Source: Kitasatospora purpeofusca
GTDB taxonomy: Bacteria > Actinomycetota > Actinomycetes > Streptomycetales > Streptomycetaceae
Assembly: GCF_000718025.1 (NCBI RefSeq)
Contig: NZ_JODS01000010.1
Location: 184,901 to 248,900, forward strand
DNA: 64,000 nt
Reading direction: 5' to 3'
The number at the start of each line of letters is the position of its first letter. The first letter of the stretch is position 1. A program made the position numbers and the translations under genes. The notes under the pieces are model-generated. The model ran no database searches, was not told where the DNA came from, and worked only from the letters and a program-made list of their open reading frames with translations. Shown in pieces: positions 23,227 through 31,502 of the stretch.

Positions 23227-25212
23227 TCATTTCTTCGAGTCGAAGATATTGGTCGCCCAGTCCTTCGCGCTGGTGAACCAGTCCTGGACGTTGGCCCAGT
23301 ACTCGGGGAGCGGGGTGAAGTTCCACAGCGCCACCGCGGCCACCGCGAGCACCAGCAGCACCATCAGGCAGCCCTTGAGACAGCCCAGGCCCGGGATGTA
23401 CATCCGGTTGCGGCTGCGCGGGCGCGGCTCGCGGCGCGGCGCCTCGCGGGGTGCCTCGTGCGGCGGCTCGGCGCGGCGCTGCGGGGGCTCGCGGTGCTGC
23501 GGCGCGGGCGGCTCGGCCCGGCGCGGCGGAGCGGCGGGGGCCGCGGCCGCCCGGCGCGGGGCCGGCTGCGACGGCGCGGGGGCCGGCGGCTGCTGCCCGT
23601 ACGGCTGGCCCTGGCCCTGCTGGGACGGCTGGTTGTAGCCGGCGGGCGGCTGCGGACGGCCGCCGCCGGGCTGCTGCCCGCCCGGGCCGCCGCGGTACGG
23701 CGGCGGGGCGACCGGCGGGCGCTGGGCGTAGCCGGGCGGGGCCTGGTGGTGGCCGCCGCCCTGCGGCTGCTGGCCCTGCTGCGGGTAGCCCTGCGGCTGC
23801 TGACCGGGCTGCGGGTAGCCCTGCTGGTAGCCCTGCGGCGGCCGGTACCCCGGCTGCTGCTGGTGCTGGTAGCCCTGCTGGCCCTGCTGCTGGTGGCCCT
23901 GACCGGCCTGGAAGGGCGGCGGGGCGACCGGCGGGGCCTCGAAGTCCTCGGGCTCGAAGTAGCCGATCTCGGTCTGCTGGTTGCGGTCCCGGGCGGCCCG
24001 CAGCTGGGACTGCCACGGGTGCGGCGCGTCGGCCTGCGGCGGCCCGGCCGGGGGCGGCGGCACCGCGGCGGGCGGCATCACCCGGGTCGCGGCCGCGGGG
24101 TCGTACGGGGGCGGCTGGGTGCCCATGACCCGGGTGGCCGCCGCCGGGTCGTACCCCTGGCCCGGCTGACCGGGGGCGGCCTGGCCGGCCGGGAGCACCT
24201 GGGTGCGGTCCTCGGCGCCGAACGGCATGCCGGCCACGCCCGGACCGCCCAGCGGGCCCTGGCCCGCGGCGTCGGCGCTGCCGGGCACCAGGGTCGGCTG
24301 CGGATCGGGCACGAGCAGCGCGCCGACGGCCAGCGCCGCGTCCACCGCCGCCGGGGAGGCGTGCACGCCCACCCCCGCCGCGACCACGCGCAGCGCGCGG
24401 GAGAGCGAGACCGCGCCGGGCCGCTGCGCCGGGTCCTTGCGCAGACAGCGCTCGATCACCGTCCAGAGCGGCTCGGGCATGGTGGACGGCCGCTGCGGCT
24501 CCTGGGCCAGGTGCGCCTGGAGGATCGCCAGCGGGTTGTCGCCCTGGAACGGCTGGCGTCCGGTGACCAGCTCGTACAGCATGATCCCGGCGCCGTAGAC
24601 GTCCACCGCGGAGGTCTGCGGGCGGCCCTCGGCCGACTCCGGCGCCACATAGGCGGGGGTGCCGACGAACTCGTGGCTGCGGGTGATGCCCGGGGAGTCC
24701 GCGAGCCGGGCGATGCCGAAGTCGGTCAGCATCGGGTGCATCTGCTCGGTGCCCTCGACCACGGCGGTGGCGAGCAGCACGTTGGCCGGCTTGAGGTCGC
24801 GGTGGACGATGCCGTCGGCGTGGCTGGCGGCCAGCGCGTCGGCGACCTGGGCCATCAGCAGGGCGCCCGCGATCGGGCTGAACGGACCGTTCTGGCGCAG
24901 GTAGCGGGACAGGTCGGGGCCGTCGACGAGGTCCATCACCAGGGCCAGCAGCTCGCCCTCGACGACCAGGTCGCGGACCTTGACGATGTTCGGGTGGGTG
25001 AGCCGCAGCAGCAGCGAGCGCTCGCGCAGGAACCGCATCACCACATCGGGGTCGGCGGCGAGCTCCTCGCGCAGGATCTTGATCGCCACCTGCTGCCCGG
25101 GCGCGGTACCGGGGACTTCCACGTCGGCACGGACCTGGCCGCGCCAGACGGTGCCGGTGGCCCCTCGTCCGAGGGTCTCCTCCAGCAGATACTTGCTCCC
25201 GACTGGCCGCAC
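23227..25212 (-). CDS. pkaA: Ser/Thr protein kinase PkaA-like with long Gln/Pro-rich linker
   Basis: A 661-residue kinase. The N-terminal domain (4-275) is complete: LGRGATGTVWRG, Lys45 in VAIKIL, HRDLKPAN (Asp139), DFG in LTDFGIARL. Residues about 330-600 are low complexity: repeated YDPAAATRVM units, then runs of QGYPQ/PQG and Pro-Ala-rich sequence. A membrane helix follows at about 622-642 (CLKGCLMVLLVLAVAAVALW), then a short tail. Start: GTG at 25212, with GAGGAG 8 nt upstream, matches the kinase start VRPVGSKYLLEE; a GTG 9 nt earlier overlaps its own RBS. The Thr in ATRVM repeats could be phosphorylation sites for FHA readers, such as the neighbouring gene. Confidence 0.88.
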   Translation of the reverse strand: MRPVGSKYLLEETLGRGATGTVWRGQVRADVEVPGTAPGQQVAIKILREELAADPDVVMRFLRERSLLLRLTHPNIVKVRDLVVEGELLALVMDLVDGPDLSRYLRQNGPFSPIAGALLMAQVADALAASHADGIVHRDLKPANVLLATAVVEGTEQMHPMLTDFGIARLADSPGITRSHEFVGTPAYVAPESAEGRPQTSAVDVYGAGIMLYELVTGRQPFQGDNPLAILQAHLAQEPQRPSTMPEPLWTVIERCLRKDPAQRPGAVSLSRALRVVAAGVGVHASPAAVDAALAVGALLVPDPQPTLVPGSADAAGQGPLGGPGVAGMPFGAEDRTQVLPAGQAAPGQPGQGYDPAAATRVMGTQPPPYDPAAATRVMPPAAVPPPPAGPPQADAPHPWQSQLRAARDRNQQTEIGYFEPEDFEAPPVAPPPFQAGQGHQQQGQQGYQHQQQPGYRPPQGYQQGYPQPGQQPQGYPQQGQQPQGGGHHQAPPGYAQRPPVAPPPYRGGPGGQQPGGGRPQPPAGYNQPSQQGQGQPYGQQPPAPAPSQPAPRRAAAAPAAPPRRAEPPAPQHREPPQRRAEPPHEAPREAPRREPRPRSRNRMYIPGLGCLKGCLMVLLVLAVAAVALWNFTPLPEYWANVQDWFTSAKDWATNIFDSKK

Positions 25213-25640
25213 CTGTCGCACTCCTCGCCGTGCCGCCCGCGCGGGCGGCTCCTCCGCCGGTGCGGTGAGCCTGCCGGGCCCGTGTTTCCGGCCACTCTAA
25301 CGGGGCCCGTTCACGTTTTTGGGTCGACCGGCAGGGCGTTCGCCCGGGTTGGGGGACATCCCCTACGGGAAGACCCGCAGGGCCCGCCGGCGGTTCCACC
25401 GGGGCCGCCGGGCCTGCCTTTCCGGGCACCGGTTGACCTGACTCTCCGTCGCCCGCAAACATGGCGATGATCGCAAGATCGTCAAATCCGGTACCGTGCG
25501 CGGACTGTCCGTGACGGATGGCAGGATGACACTCGCCACTCTTGTGGCCCAACCGGTGTCGCGGCCACCCCCCGCTCCCCCGCGGCGGCCCCGCGCAGCG
25601 GCACAACGGCGTCACACCAGCAGAAGGGACCGCGGGCGAG
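25213..25640. promoter_or_regulatory. 428-nt divergent region pkaA / FHA-FtsK gene
   Basis: No gene seen. A TAGAGT hexamer (minus strand, near 25300) is a possible pkaA -10. TTGACC (about 25433-25438) is the best -35 toward the FHA gene, but no good -10 follows at 17 bp. GCGATGATCGC (about 25463) is a small palindrome. The FHA gene RBS is weak and C-rich upstream. Confidence 0.3.
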
Positions 25641-28460
25641 ATGCAGATCCGGCTGACCGTCCTCCGACCGCGCAGCGGACCGGCAGTCGCCGGCACCGCC
25701 ATCCCCTACGTGGACGTGCTGGTCACCGCACCCGTGGGCACCGCGCTCGGCTCCCTCGCGGGGGCGCTCGCGGGCGCCGTCGGCGTGCGCGGGCCCCGGG
25801 CCGCCACCCATGTGCACCTCTACGCCGGGGCGCGCCGGGTGGACGAGCACACCCTGCTCGGCCATCCCCCGCTGCTCGACGGCGCCGTCCTCTCCCTCAA
25901 CGAGCCGGACCCGACCGCCGACGACCCGGACGACACCCCCGCCGCCGCCGAACTCCGCGTCGTCGGCGGCCCCGACGCCGGCGGCGTGCACCGGCTGCAC
26001 GGCCGGGAGATCCGGGTCGGCCGCTCCGGCGAGGCCGACGTCCCGGTCGACGACCCCGACGTCTCGCGGCTGCACCTCGCCCTGCACCTCGCCGAGGACG
26101 GCACGGTCACCGTCCGCGACCTCGGCTCCACCAACGGCACCACCGTGGACGGACGGATCGTTCCGCCGGGAGCGCCGGAGGAGGCCGTCCCGCTCGACGG
26201 CACCGGCCTGCTCCGGCTCGGCGAGACCACCCTGCGGGTGACCGTCCCCGACACCCGGGACGGCTCCGGGCCGCCCGCCCGCGCCGCGCTCCCCGACGGC
26301 CACGGCCACCTCCAGCTCGCCGCCCCCGCCCCGGCCCGGACCGCCCCACCGGTCACCGAGCCGCCCAGCGCGCCCGAACCGCCCACCGGGCGCGGGCGCG
26401 GCCTGCTCTCGCTCCGGCTCGGCCGCTCCGCCGCCGAACCGCCCGAGGAGAGCGCCGAGCGGCACCACGCCGCCGTCCGCACCCGGCAGGCCGCCGCCCA
26501 GCGCGAGCGCTGGCCCGACCTCGCCACCCTCCTGCTCAACGCGGTCGGCCGCGGGCCCCGGCTCTGGGAGCGCGGCCCCGGCCACCCCGACGCGCTCACC
26601 CTGCGGCTCGGCACCGCCGACCGGCCCGGCGGCCCCGGCACCTCGCCCGGCACCGTGCTCCCCGCCGTCCCGGTCACCCTCGACCTGCAGACCGCCGGCA
26701 GCCTCGGCCTCAGCGGCCCGCGCGAGCGGCTGGACGCGCTGACCCGCGCCGTCGTCGCCCAGCTCGCCGCCCTGCACCCACCGACGGGGCTGAGCCTGGT
26801 GGTGGTCGACGCCGACCCGGCGCGCACCCCGCAGGACCGCGTCGACACCTGGGCCTGGGCGCTGTGGCTGCCCCACCTGCGGCCCGCCGAGGGCCAGGAC
26901 TGCCGGCTGCTGCTCGGCCTGGACGACGAGCAGGCCGCCGCCCGGCTCACCGAGCTCACCACCCGGCTCAGCGGCCCGGTCGGCCTCGGCGGCCACCCCG
27001 CCACCGTGGTCGTGGTCGACGGCCGCCCGGCCACCGAGGCCGCCCGGCAGGCCCTCGACCTGCTGCTGCGCCAGGGTCCGGCGGTCGGCATCTTCCCCGT
27101 CTGCCTCGCCGAGCAGCCCGAACTGCTGCCCCGCGGCCTCGGCGCCACCGCGCTGATCACCGGCGAGGTCGGCACCCAGCTGTCGCTCGACCGCCCGGGC
27201 CCGGTCGCCCGCGGTCGCGAGACCCTGCACGAGATCTCCCTGGACGCCGTCTCCGACGCCTGGGCCGAGCGCCTCGCCCGGGTCCTCGCGCCGCTGCGCG
27301 AGGCCACCCCGGCCAACCGGGGACCGCTGCCGGACGCGCTGCGCCTGCTCGACCTGCTCCAGCTGGACACCGTCACCCCGGCCAAGCTCTCCGCCCGCTG
27401 GGACGCCCACGCCGGCGGCATCGGCGCCGCCACCGCCCTGCTCGGCACCACCCGCGACGAGCTGTGCGTGCTCGACCTCGCCGACCCCGAACTCACCCTC
27501 CCCTCCCCCGACCCGGGCGGCCCGCACCTGCTGATCGGCGGCGCCCGCGGCTCCGGCAAGACCGAGCTGCTGCGCACCCTGATCGCCTCGCTCGCCGTCT
27601 CCGAGCGGCCCGAACGCCTCGCCGTCACCGTGGTCGAGGGCCGGGCCACCGAGGACGGGCTCGCCGGCTGCACCGAACTCCCGCACGTCACCGGCCTGGT
27701 GAACGCCGACGCCGACCCGCGCGGCGCGCTGCTCGCCGCCGAGGCACTGGAGGACGAGCTCGCGATGCGGGAGCGGCTGTTCGACGGCCTGGACTTCGCC
27801 TCCTGGCACGCCGCCCGCATCCTCGACGGGGAGCCCGTCCCGGTCCCCGCCACCGTCGGCGCCCCGGCGCCCACGGCGAGCACCCCGCGCATCATCCAGC
27901 CGCGCAGCCCCGAGGGCCCGGTCACCCCGGCGGCGGCGGGGGATTCCGGGCCCTGCCCGCCCCGGCTGGTGGTCGTGGTCGACGACTACGACGCCCTCCT
28001 CGCACCGACGTCCCCGGCCGGCCGCCCGCTCGCCCGGGCCCTGGCCGCCGTCGCCCGCCGCGGCGGGCCGCTCGGCATCCACCTCGCGGTGACCACCGGG
28101 CACCCGGAGGAGACCACCGGCACCGAGGTCGACGACGCCGCCCTGCTGCGGATCGCCCTGCGGACGGACGACCCGGCCGACTCCGACCTGCTGATCCACC
28201 TCGGCGACGCGGCGGCCCTGCCGGACACGACTCCGGGCCGCGGCTACCTGCGCCTGCCGGACGGCGGCGTCACCGCGTTCCAGACCGCCCGCATCAGCGG
28301 CCGCATCCCGCGCACCGCCACCCTGCGCCCCACCGTCGTCGCCATAGACCCGCTCCAGTTGGGTGCCCCACCGGCACGGCGCCCGGTCCGCGAACTGGGC
28401 AACGGCCCCACCGACCTCGCCCTCCTCGCCAGCGCCCTCCAGCGCGCGGCGGCGCGCTGA
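25641..28460 (+). CDS. FHA domain / FtsK-SpoIIIE-type ATPase
   Basis: A 939-residue protein resembling a cut-down EssC/EccC ATPase. Residues 1-95 form a ubiquitin-like domain (VHLYAGARRVDEHTLLGHPPLLDGAVLSL). FHA domain 103-202 with the phosphothreonine-reading residues in VGRSGEADVPVDDP, SRLH and STNGTTVDG. A degenerate module 330-590 without Walker A follows, then one ATPase module: Walker A GGARGSGKT (633-641) and Walker B VVVVDDYDALL (777-787). EccC of type VII secretion normally has three ATPase modules and membrane helices; neither is present, and no Esx or other T7SS gene is nearby. It sits head-to-head with pkaA, so the kinases may provide its phosphorylated partners (inference). Confidence 0.85.
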   Translation: MQIRLTVLRPRSGPAVAGTAIPYVDVLVTAPVGTALGSLAGALAGAVGVRGPRAATHVHLYAGARRVDEHTLLGHPPLLDGAVLSLNEPDPTADDPDDTPAAAELRVVGGPDAGGVHRLHGREIRVGRSGEADVPVDDPDVSRLHLALHLAEDGTVTVRDLGSTNGTTVDGRIVPPGAPEEAVPLDGTGLLRLGETTLRVTVPDTRDGSGPPARAALPDGHGHLQLAAPAPARTAPPVTEPPSAPEPPTGRGRGLLSLRLGRSAAEPPEESAERHHAAVRTRQAAAQRERWPDLATLLLNAVGRGPRLWERGPGHPDALTLRLGTADRPGGPGTSPGTVLPAVPVTLDLQTAGSLGLSGPRERLDALTRAVVAQLAALHPPTGLSLVVVDADPARTPQDRVDTWAWALWLPHLRPAEGQDCRLLLGLDDEQAAARLTELTTRLSGPVGLGGHPATVVVVDGRPATEAARQALDLLLRQGPAVGIFPVCLAEQPELLPRGLGATALITGEVGTQLSLDRPGPVARGRETLHEISLDAVSDAWAERLARVLAPLREATPANRGPLPDALRLLDLLQLDTVTPAKLSARWDAHAGGIGAATALLGTTRDELCVLDLADPELTLPSPDPGGPHLLIGGARGSGKTELLRTLIASLAVSERPERLAVTVVEGRATEDGLAGCTELPHVTGLVNADADPRGALLAAEALEDELAMRERLFDGLDFASWHAARILDGEPVPVPATVGAPAPTASTPRIIQPRSPEGPVTPAAAGDSGPCPPRLVVVVDDYDALLAPTSPAGRPLARALAAVARRGGPLGIHLAVTTGHPEETTGTEVDDAALLRIALRTDDPADSDLLIHLGDAAALPDTTPGRGYLRLPDGGVTAFQTARISGRIPRTATLRPTVVAIDPLQLGAPPARRPVRELGNGPTDLALLASALQRAAAR

Positions 28461-28564
28461 CCCTGGACGAAGTCGAAGGAAGGTCGGCCCGCCTCCTAGG
28501 ACGCGGGCCCACAGAACAAGGCCGCGCCCCGGACGGGTCGCGGCCTGGCAAGAGGCGAACCAGA

Positions 28565-28596
28565 GGTCGGCCTGCGTCCATGGACGCAGGCCGACC
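28565..28596. terminator. Perfect 32-bp palindrome, bidirectional terminator
   Basis: GGTCGGCCTGCGTCCA joined to its exact complement, between the FHA gene and the DUF397 gene, 12 nt past the DUF397 stop. A second GC hairpin (AGGCCGCG/CGCGGCCT, 28519-28546) lies on the FHA side. Confidence 0.75.
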
Positions 28597-28608
28597 GAGA
28601 AAGAACGT

Positions 28609-28821
28609 TCAGCCTCCGACGCCGAACTCCCCCACACGCACAGCGGTGACGAACGCTCCCCATGCCTCATGGGTGAAGACGAGAGAAGGCCCCGACGGAT
28701 CCTTGGAGTCACGCACGGGCAGCACCCCGGGAGCCCCATCGGCAACCTCGACGCAGTCCCCGGTCTCTCCACTGAACGTGCTCTTCCTCCAGTTCACGCG
28801 ACTGAGATCGGAAACAGACAC
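28609..28821 (-). CDS. DUF397 family protein
   Basis: A 70-residue DUF397 protein, with the full signature: NWRKSTFSGETGDCVEVADG, VRDSKDPSGPSLVFTHEAWGAFVTAV. Such small proteins are paired with a DUF5753 HTH regulator in many Streptomyces loci (the whiJ/abaA-like families); here the regulator ends 26 nt upstream. GTG 28821 is favoured by GGAGG 8 nt before it. The biochemical role is unsettled; Scr1-type pairs have been likened to toxin-antitoxin systems. Confidence 0.9.
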   Translation of the reverse strand: MSVSDLSRVNWRKSTFSGETGDCVEVADGAPGVLPVRDSKDPSGPSLVFTHEAWGAFVTAVRVGEFGVGG

Positions 28822-28847
28822 CTTCAGCACCTCCGCTTGATACCGAG

Positions 28848-29699
28848 CTACAACTCTCCTCCGACCCGGGCCAGTAGGTCGAGGCTCTCGGAGACGCTCA
28901 ACGCACTCGACCGCAGCGAGTCGAACGTGAGCGTATAGGCAGACGTCTCCTCCTGCGTCTCCAGATAGAGCATGCCTGCCCGATGCTCCAGACACACGAC
29001 ATCGGAGAAGGCCGAAGTCGGGAAGCTGAAGAGCACGAACGAGCCCATGATTCCCGCATGAGCACCCGCGCTGAACGGAAGCACCTGCAACTCGATGTTC
29101 GGGCGGTCACTCACCTGCCGCAGGTGCTCCAACTGTGACCGCATGACCCCCACTCCGCCTACTTGTCCACGAAGTGCGGCCTCTCCCAGGATCACGCTGA
29201 GCCTGGACGACTCAGCGTGATCCAGAAACCTCTGCCGTTGCAGGCGCACCGCCACCAGCTCATCGATCCGCTGCGGCGGGATGTCAAATGGTGAAGCCTC
29301 ATAGATCGCGCGCGCATAGTCCGCCGTCTGCAACAGGCCCGCCACCATCATCGGTTGGAACGAGCGGATGTGACTGGCGCTCTCCTCGTAGTCGATGTAG
29401 TCGACATACGAGGGCGGGGAGATGTCGAACTGCTGCGCCCAACCTCGCTCCGCACTCTTCCGGTTGAGCGCGACGACCTCCTCCACGTACACCGGGTCGT
29501 CCACGCCGTAGAACATCAGCAGATCGCGCAACTCGCTGCTGGAGATCGGCAGCCAGGCATTCTCCATGCGGCTGATCTTCGAACGATGGCAGTCGATCCG
29601 CTTCGCCGCCTCGTCGGGCGTTCTGTCCGCCGCCTCCCGATGGCGGATAAGCAAGCTCGCCACGCGACGGCGTCGAACTGATGGGCGCAACTGGGACAA
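28848..29699 (-). CDS. XRE-family regulator with DUF5753 domain
   Basis: A 283-residue regulator. N-terminal helix-turn-helix (residues 7-70, RRRRVASLLIRHREAADRTPDEAAKRIDCHRSKISRMENA), then the DUF5753 ligand/effector-like domain (ISPPSYVDYIDYEESASHIRSFQPMMVAGLLQTADYARAIYE, ending DSLRSSALSVSESLDLLARVG). First gene of a pair with DUF397. I place the start at TTG 29699 (GGGAG 8 nt upstream). The upstream region has a perfect 16-bp palindrome and faces a HATPase gene, the third member usual in such clusters. This stretch has visibly lower GC than its surroundings, a sign of transfer or relaxed selection. Confidence 0.88.
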   Translation of the reverse strand: MSQLRPSVRRRRVASLLIRHREAADRTPDEAAKRIDCHRSKISRMENAWLPISSSELRDLLMFYGVDDPVYVEEVVALNRKSAERGWAQQFDISPPSYVDYIDYEESASHIRSFQPMMVAGLLQTADYARAIYEASPFDIPPQRIDELVAVRLQRQRFLDHAESSRLSVILGEAALRGQVGGVGVMRSQLEHLRQVSDRPNIELQVLPFSAGAHAGIMGSFVLFSFPTSAFSDVVCLEHRAGMLYLETQEETSAYTLTFDSLRSSALSVSESLDLLARVGGEL

Positions 29700-29764
29700 G
29701 TGATCAACTCCCCGACTCCACAGGTGGAATGGCCTCAGAGTACCCATTTACCAAGATCGGAAAT

Positions 29765-29780
29765 TGTTCTTCGAAGAACA
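29765..29780. promoter_or_regulatory. Perfect 16-bp palindrome, probable operator
   Basis: TGTTCTTCGAAGAACA lies 65 nt upstream of the XRE gene in the 234-nt divergent region, inside an AT-rich stretch, with outer CGGAA/TTCCG arms. It is the best candidate for the regulator's own site. Confidence 0.55.
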
Positions 29781-29823
29781 GTTGCGAAGATTCCGACTCC
29801 GGGCGCATGCTACCCAAAGTGGC

Positions 29824-29844
29824 TCACTCATCCACGCTGAGTGA
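29824..29844. promoter_or_regulatory. Second dyad in the divergent region
   Basis: TCACTCA-TCCACGC-TGAGTGA: 7-bp arms, 7-nt centre, 90 nt before the HATPase gene. Different sequence from the other palindrome, so a second factor or a hairpin. Confidence 0.35.
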
Positions 29845-29933
29845 TGACCGCTCGGGCATTCCTGTGCCCATCACCCTCCACCGGGCTGCCAGTTCGCCCG
29901 GACACCCCCCAACCCACCGGAGGTGGCTCCCCC

Positions 29934-30371
29934 ATGCCCGGAACCGACAGGCCCACCGACCCGACGTCCGCGCGCAACGCCTGGTTCCCCCGCTCCCGCA
30001 GATCGCCGCAGCTCGCGCGGCGGATGCTGCGCGAGCTGCTCGACACCGTGCCGGGCGGCCAGGACTTCCTGGAGGTCGGCGAGTTGCTCACCTCGGAGCT
30101 GGTCGGCAATGCCGTGCTGCACTCGGGGATGCCCGGGCGGCTGATCCGGGTCTTCTTCGACGTCGACGACACCCGCCTCCGCATCGAGGTCCACGACGCG
30201 AGCGAGCACCCGCCCGTCCCCCGGCAGCCGGCCGCGACCGACGGGTGCGGCCGCGGCCTGCTCCTCGTCGAAGCCCTCGCCCTCAAGTGGGGGCACTCCG
30301 CCCGCACCGAAGGACCCGGCAAGGTCGTCTGGTGCGAGTGCGGGCCCTACCCGATCGGGGCCGCCACATGA
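29934..30371 (+). CDS. HATPase-fold regulator (RsbW/SpoIIAB-like ATP-binding protein)
   Basis: A 145-residue single-domain ATP-binding protein of the anti-sigma/serine-kinase type. N-box LLTSELVGNAVLHS with the catalytic Asn and His, G1-like VHDASEHPP, and G2 loop DGCGRGLLLVEALALKWG. ATG 29934 has GGAGGT 9 nt upstream; earlier ATGs have no RBS. It could be an anti-sigma factor, but in clusters with XRE-DUF5753 and DUF397 its partner is usually unknown. Followed by a strong intrinsic terminator. Confidence 0.85.
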   Translation: MPGTDRPTDPTSARNAWFPRSRRSPQLARRMLRELLDTVPGGQDFLEVGELLTSELVGNAVLHSGMPGRLIRVFFDVDDTRLRIEVHDASEHPPVPRQPAATDGCGRGLLLVEALALKWGHSARTEGPGKVVWCECGPYPIGAAT

Positions 30372-30382
30372 CCCCGATACCC

Positions 30383-30420
30383 AAGGGTGGGGCCGAGGGC
30401 AGACCCTCGGCCCCACCCTT
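30383..30420 (+). terminator. Intrinsic terminator of the HATPase gene
   Basis: 17-bp perfect stem (AAGGGTGGGGCCGAGGG with its complement), loop CAGA, then TTTTC. Classical form, 12 nt past the stop. Confidence 0.9.
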
Positions 30421-30545
30421 TTCAATCCCGAACGCTTCGCACGCTCCGTGGCGAATGTGCTACGTTCCGCATTATCAACAGAACATAGAAGACCCCGGCG
30501 GTGGTGGAACACCCCGGGGTCCGGCACCAGGAGCAGCAACTCCAG

Positions 30546-31502
30546 ATGCAGATTCATCGTAGCGCCCACGCGCGCTCATTCACCGTGCTTCCCAACGGCC
30601 TGTTGCAGGACCGGCGACTCAGCTTCACCGCCCGCGGACTCCTCGCCGATCTCCTCTCGCGCCCCGACGGATGGCGCGAGGACGGCAGACACATGGCGGA
30701 CACCAGCCCCCAGGGGCGCGGCACCGTCCGCCGGGCGCTCAAGGAACTCACCGACGCCGGGTACTACTGGGTCGTCCGCGTCCGACGCCCCGACGGGACG
30801 ATCCGCTCCGAGGCCCACGTCTTCGACGTCCCGCAGCTCGTGCCACCGGATGTCGCCCGTCCGGTCGCCGGTCGACGGAACACCGGCCGCCCTGACGCCC
30901 CTCCCGTAAAGAACCCGGAAGAAGTACCCACCCTCCCGGCCGAGTTGCCCGACGAGCAGACCCGCGAAGCCGTGGCCGCACTCTTCCGCGCCCTCCGACC
31001 CGAACCGCGCCTGCGCCTCGGGCTCGCCGAGGCGCAGGCGCTCGCACCGCTCGTCTGCCGCTGGCTCGAACACGGCAGCACCGCCACCGACCTGGCCCAC
31101 GCCCTGCTGCCCGGCCTGCCCACCCAACTGCACTCGCCGGTCGCGCTCCTCCGCGACCGGCTCCGGCGCAAACTCCCACCCCCGCGCGCCGGAGCCGCGC
31201 CCGCCACGTACTCCGAGTGCCCCCACTGCCACGACCCGGTCCGCCGCCCCGGCCCCTGCCGCCCCTGCACCGAGATCGCCCCGAGCACCCCGGTCACCGC
31301 CGCCGTTGGCGCCACCCTCGCCCGCGCCGCCCTCCACCGAGGAGGACATCCGGGCCACGGCACCCCCTTGACGGGCCATGTGCCCTCGGCGAGAGTGCGA
31401 ACGGCAGGAAGGGACGATGGAGCCGGACTTCACGACAGCACTGCCCCGAAACGGCTGTGGGGCCCGCTTCCACCGGGCCCCACAGCTTCGCTCAGGACGT
31501 GA
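30546..31502 (+). CDS. Helix-turn-helix protein, replication-initiator-like, uncertain C terminus
   Basis: About 318 residues. Residues 1-105 resemble helix-turn-helix proteins of the replication-initiator/DnaD-like group common in streptomycetes: FTVLPNGLLQDRRLSFTARGLLADLLSRPDGW, GRGTVRRALKELTDAGYYWVVRV. A Cys cluster, ECPHCHDPVRRPGPCRPC, near residue 240 looks like a zinc ribbon. The last about 50 residues are unusual, and the final codons overlap a terminator hairpin. I chose ATG 30546 (AGGAG about 13 nt upstream); an in-frame GTG at 30501 is possible. The AT-rich region before it, TACGTTCCGCATTATCAAC, probably contains the promoter. Function unknown. Confidence 0.65.
   Translation: MQIHRSAHARSFTVLPNGLLQDRRLSFTARGLLADLLSRPDGWREDGRHMADTSPQGRGTVRRALKELTDAGYYWVVRVRRPDGTIRSEAHVFDVPQLVPPDVARPVAGRRNTGRPDAPPVKNPEEVPTLPAELPDEQTREAVAALFRALRPEPRLRLGLAEAQALAPLVCRWLEHGSTATDLAHALLPGLPTQLHSPVALLRDRLRRKLPPPRAGAAPATYSECPHCHDPVRRPGPCRPCTEIAPSTPVTAAVGATLARAALHRGGHPGHGTPLTGHVPSARVRTAGRDDGAGLHDSTAPKRLWGPLPPGPTASLRT
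31454..31486. terminator. Terminator hairpin inside the 3' end of the HTH gene
   Basis: GCTGTGGGGCCCG / CGGGCCCCACAGC, 13 bp, 7-nt loop, 17 nt past the stop of the minus-strand CU044_5270 gene, and within the last 17 codons of the convergent HTH gene. The two stop codons abut at 31500-31505 (TGATCA). Confidence 0.75.

Noticed and set aside
25641..28460. Complete type VII secretion locus
   Set aside because: Only one ATPase-like gene; no Esx, EccB/D/E or mycosin-like genes lie within the window.
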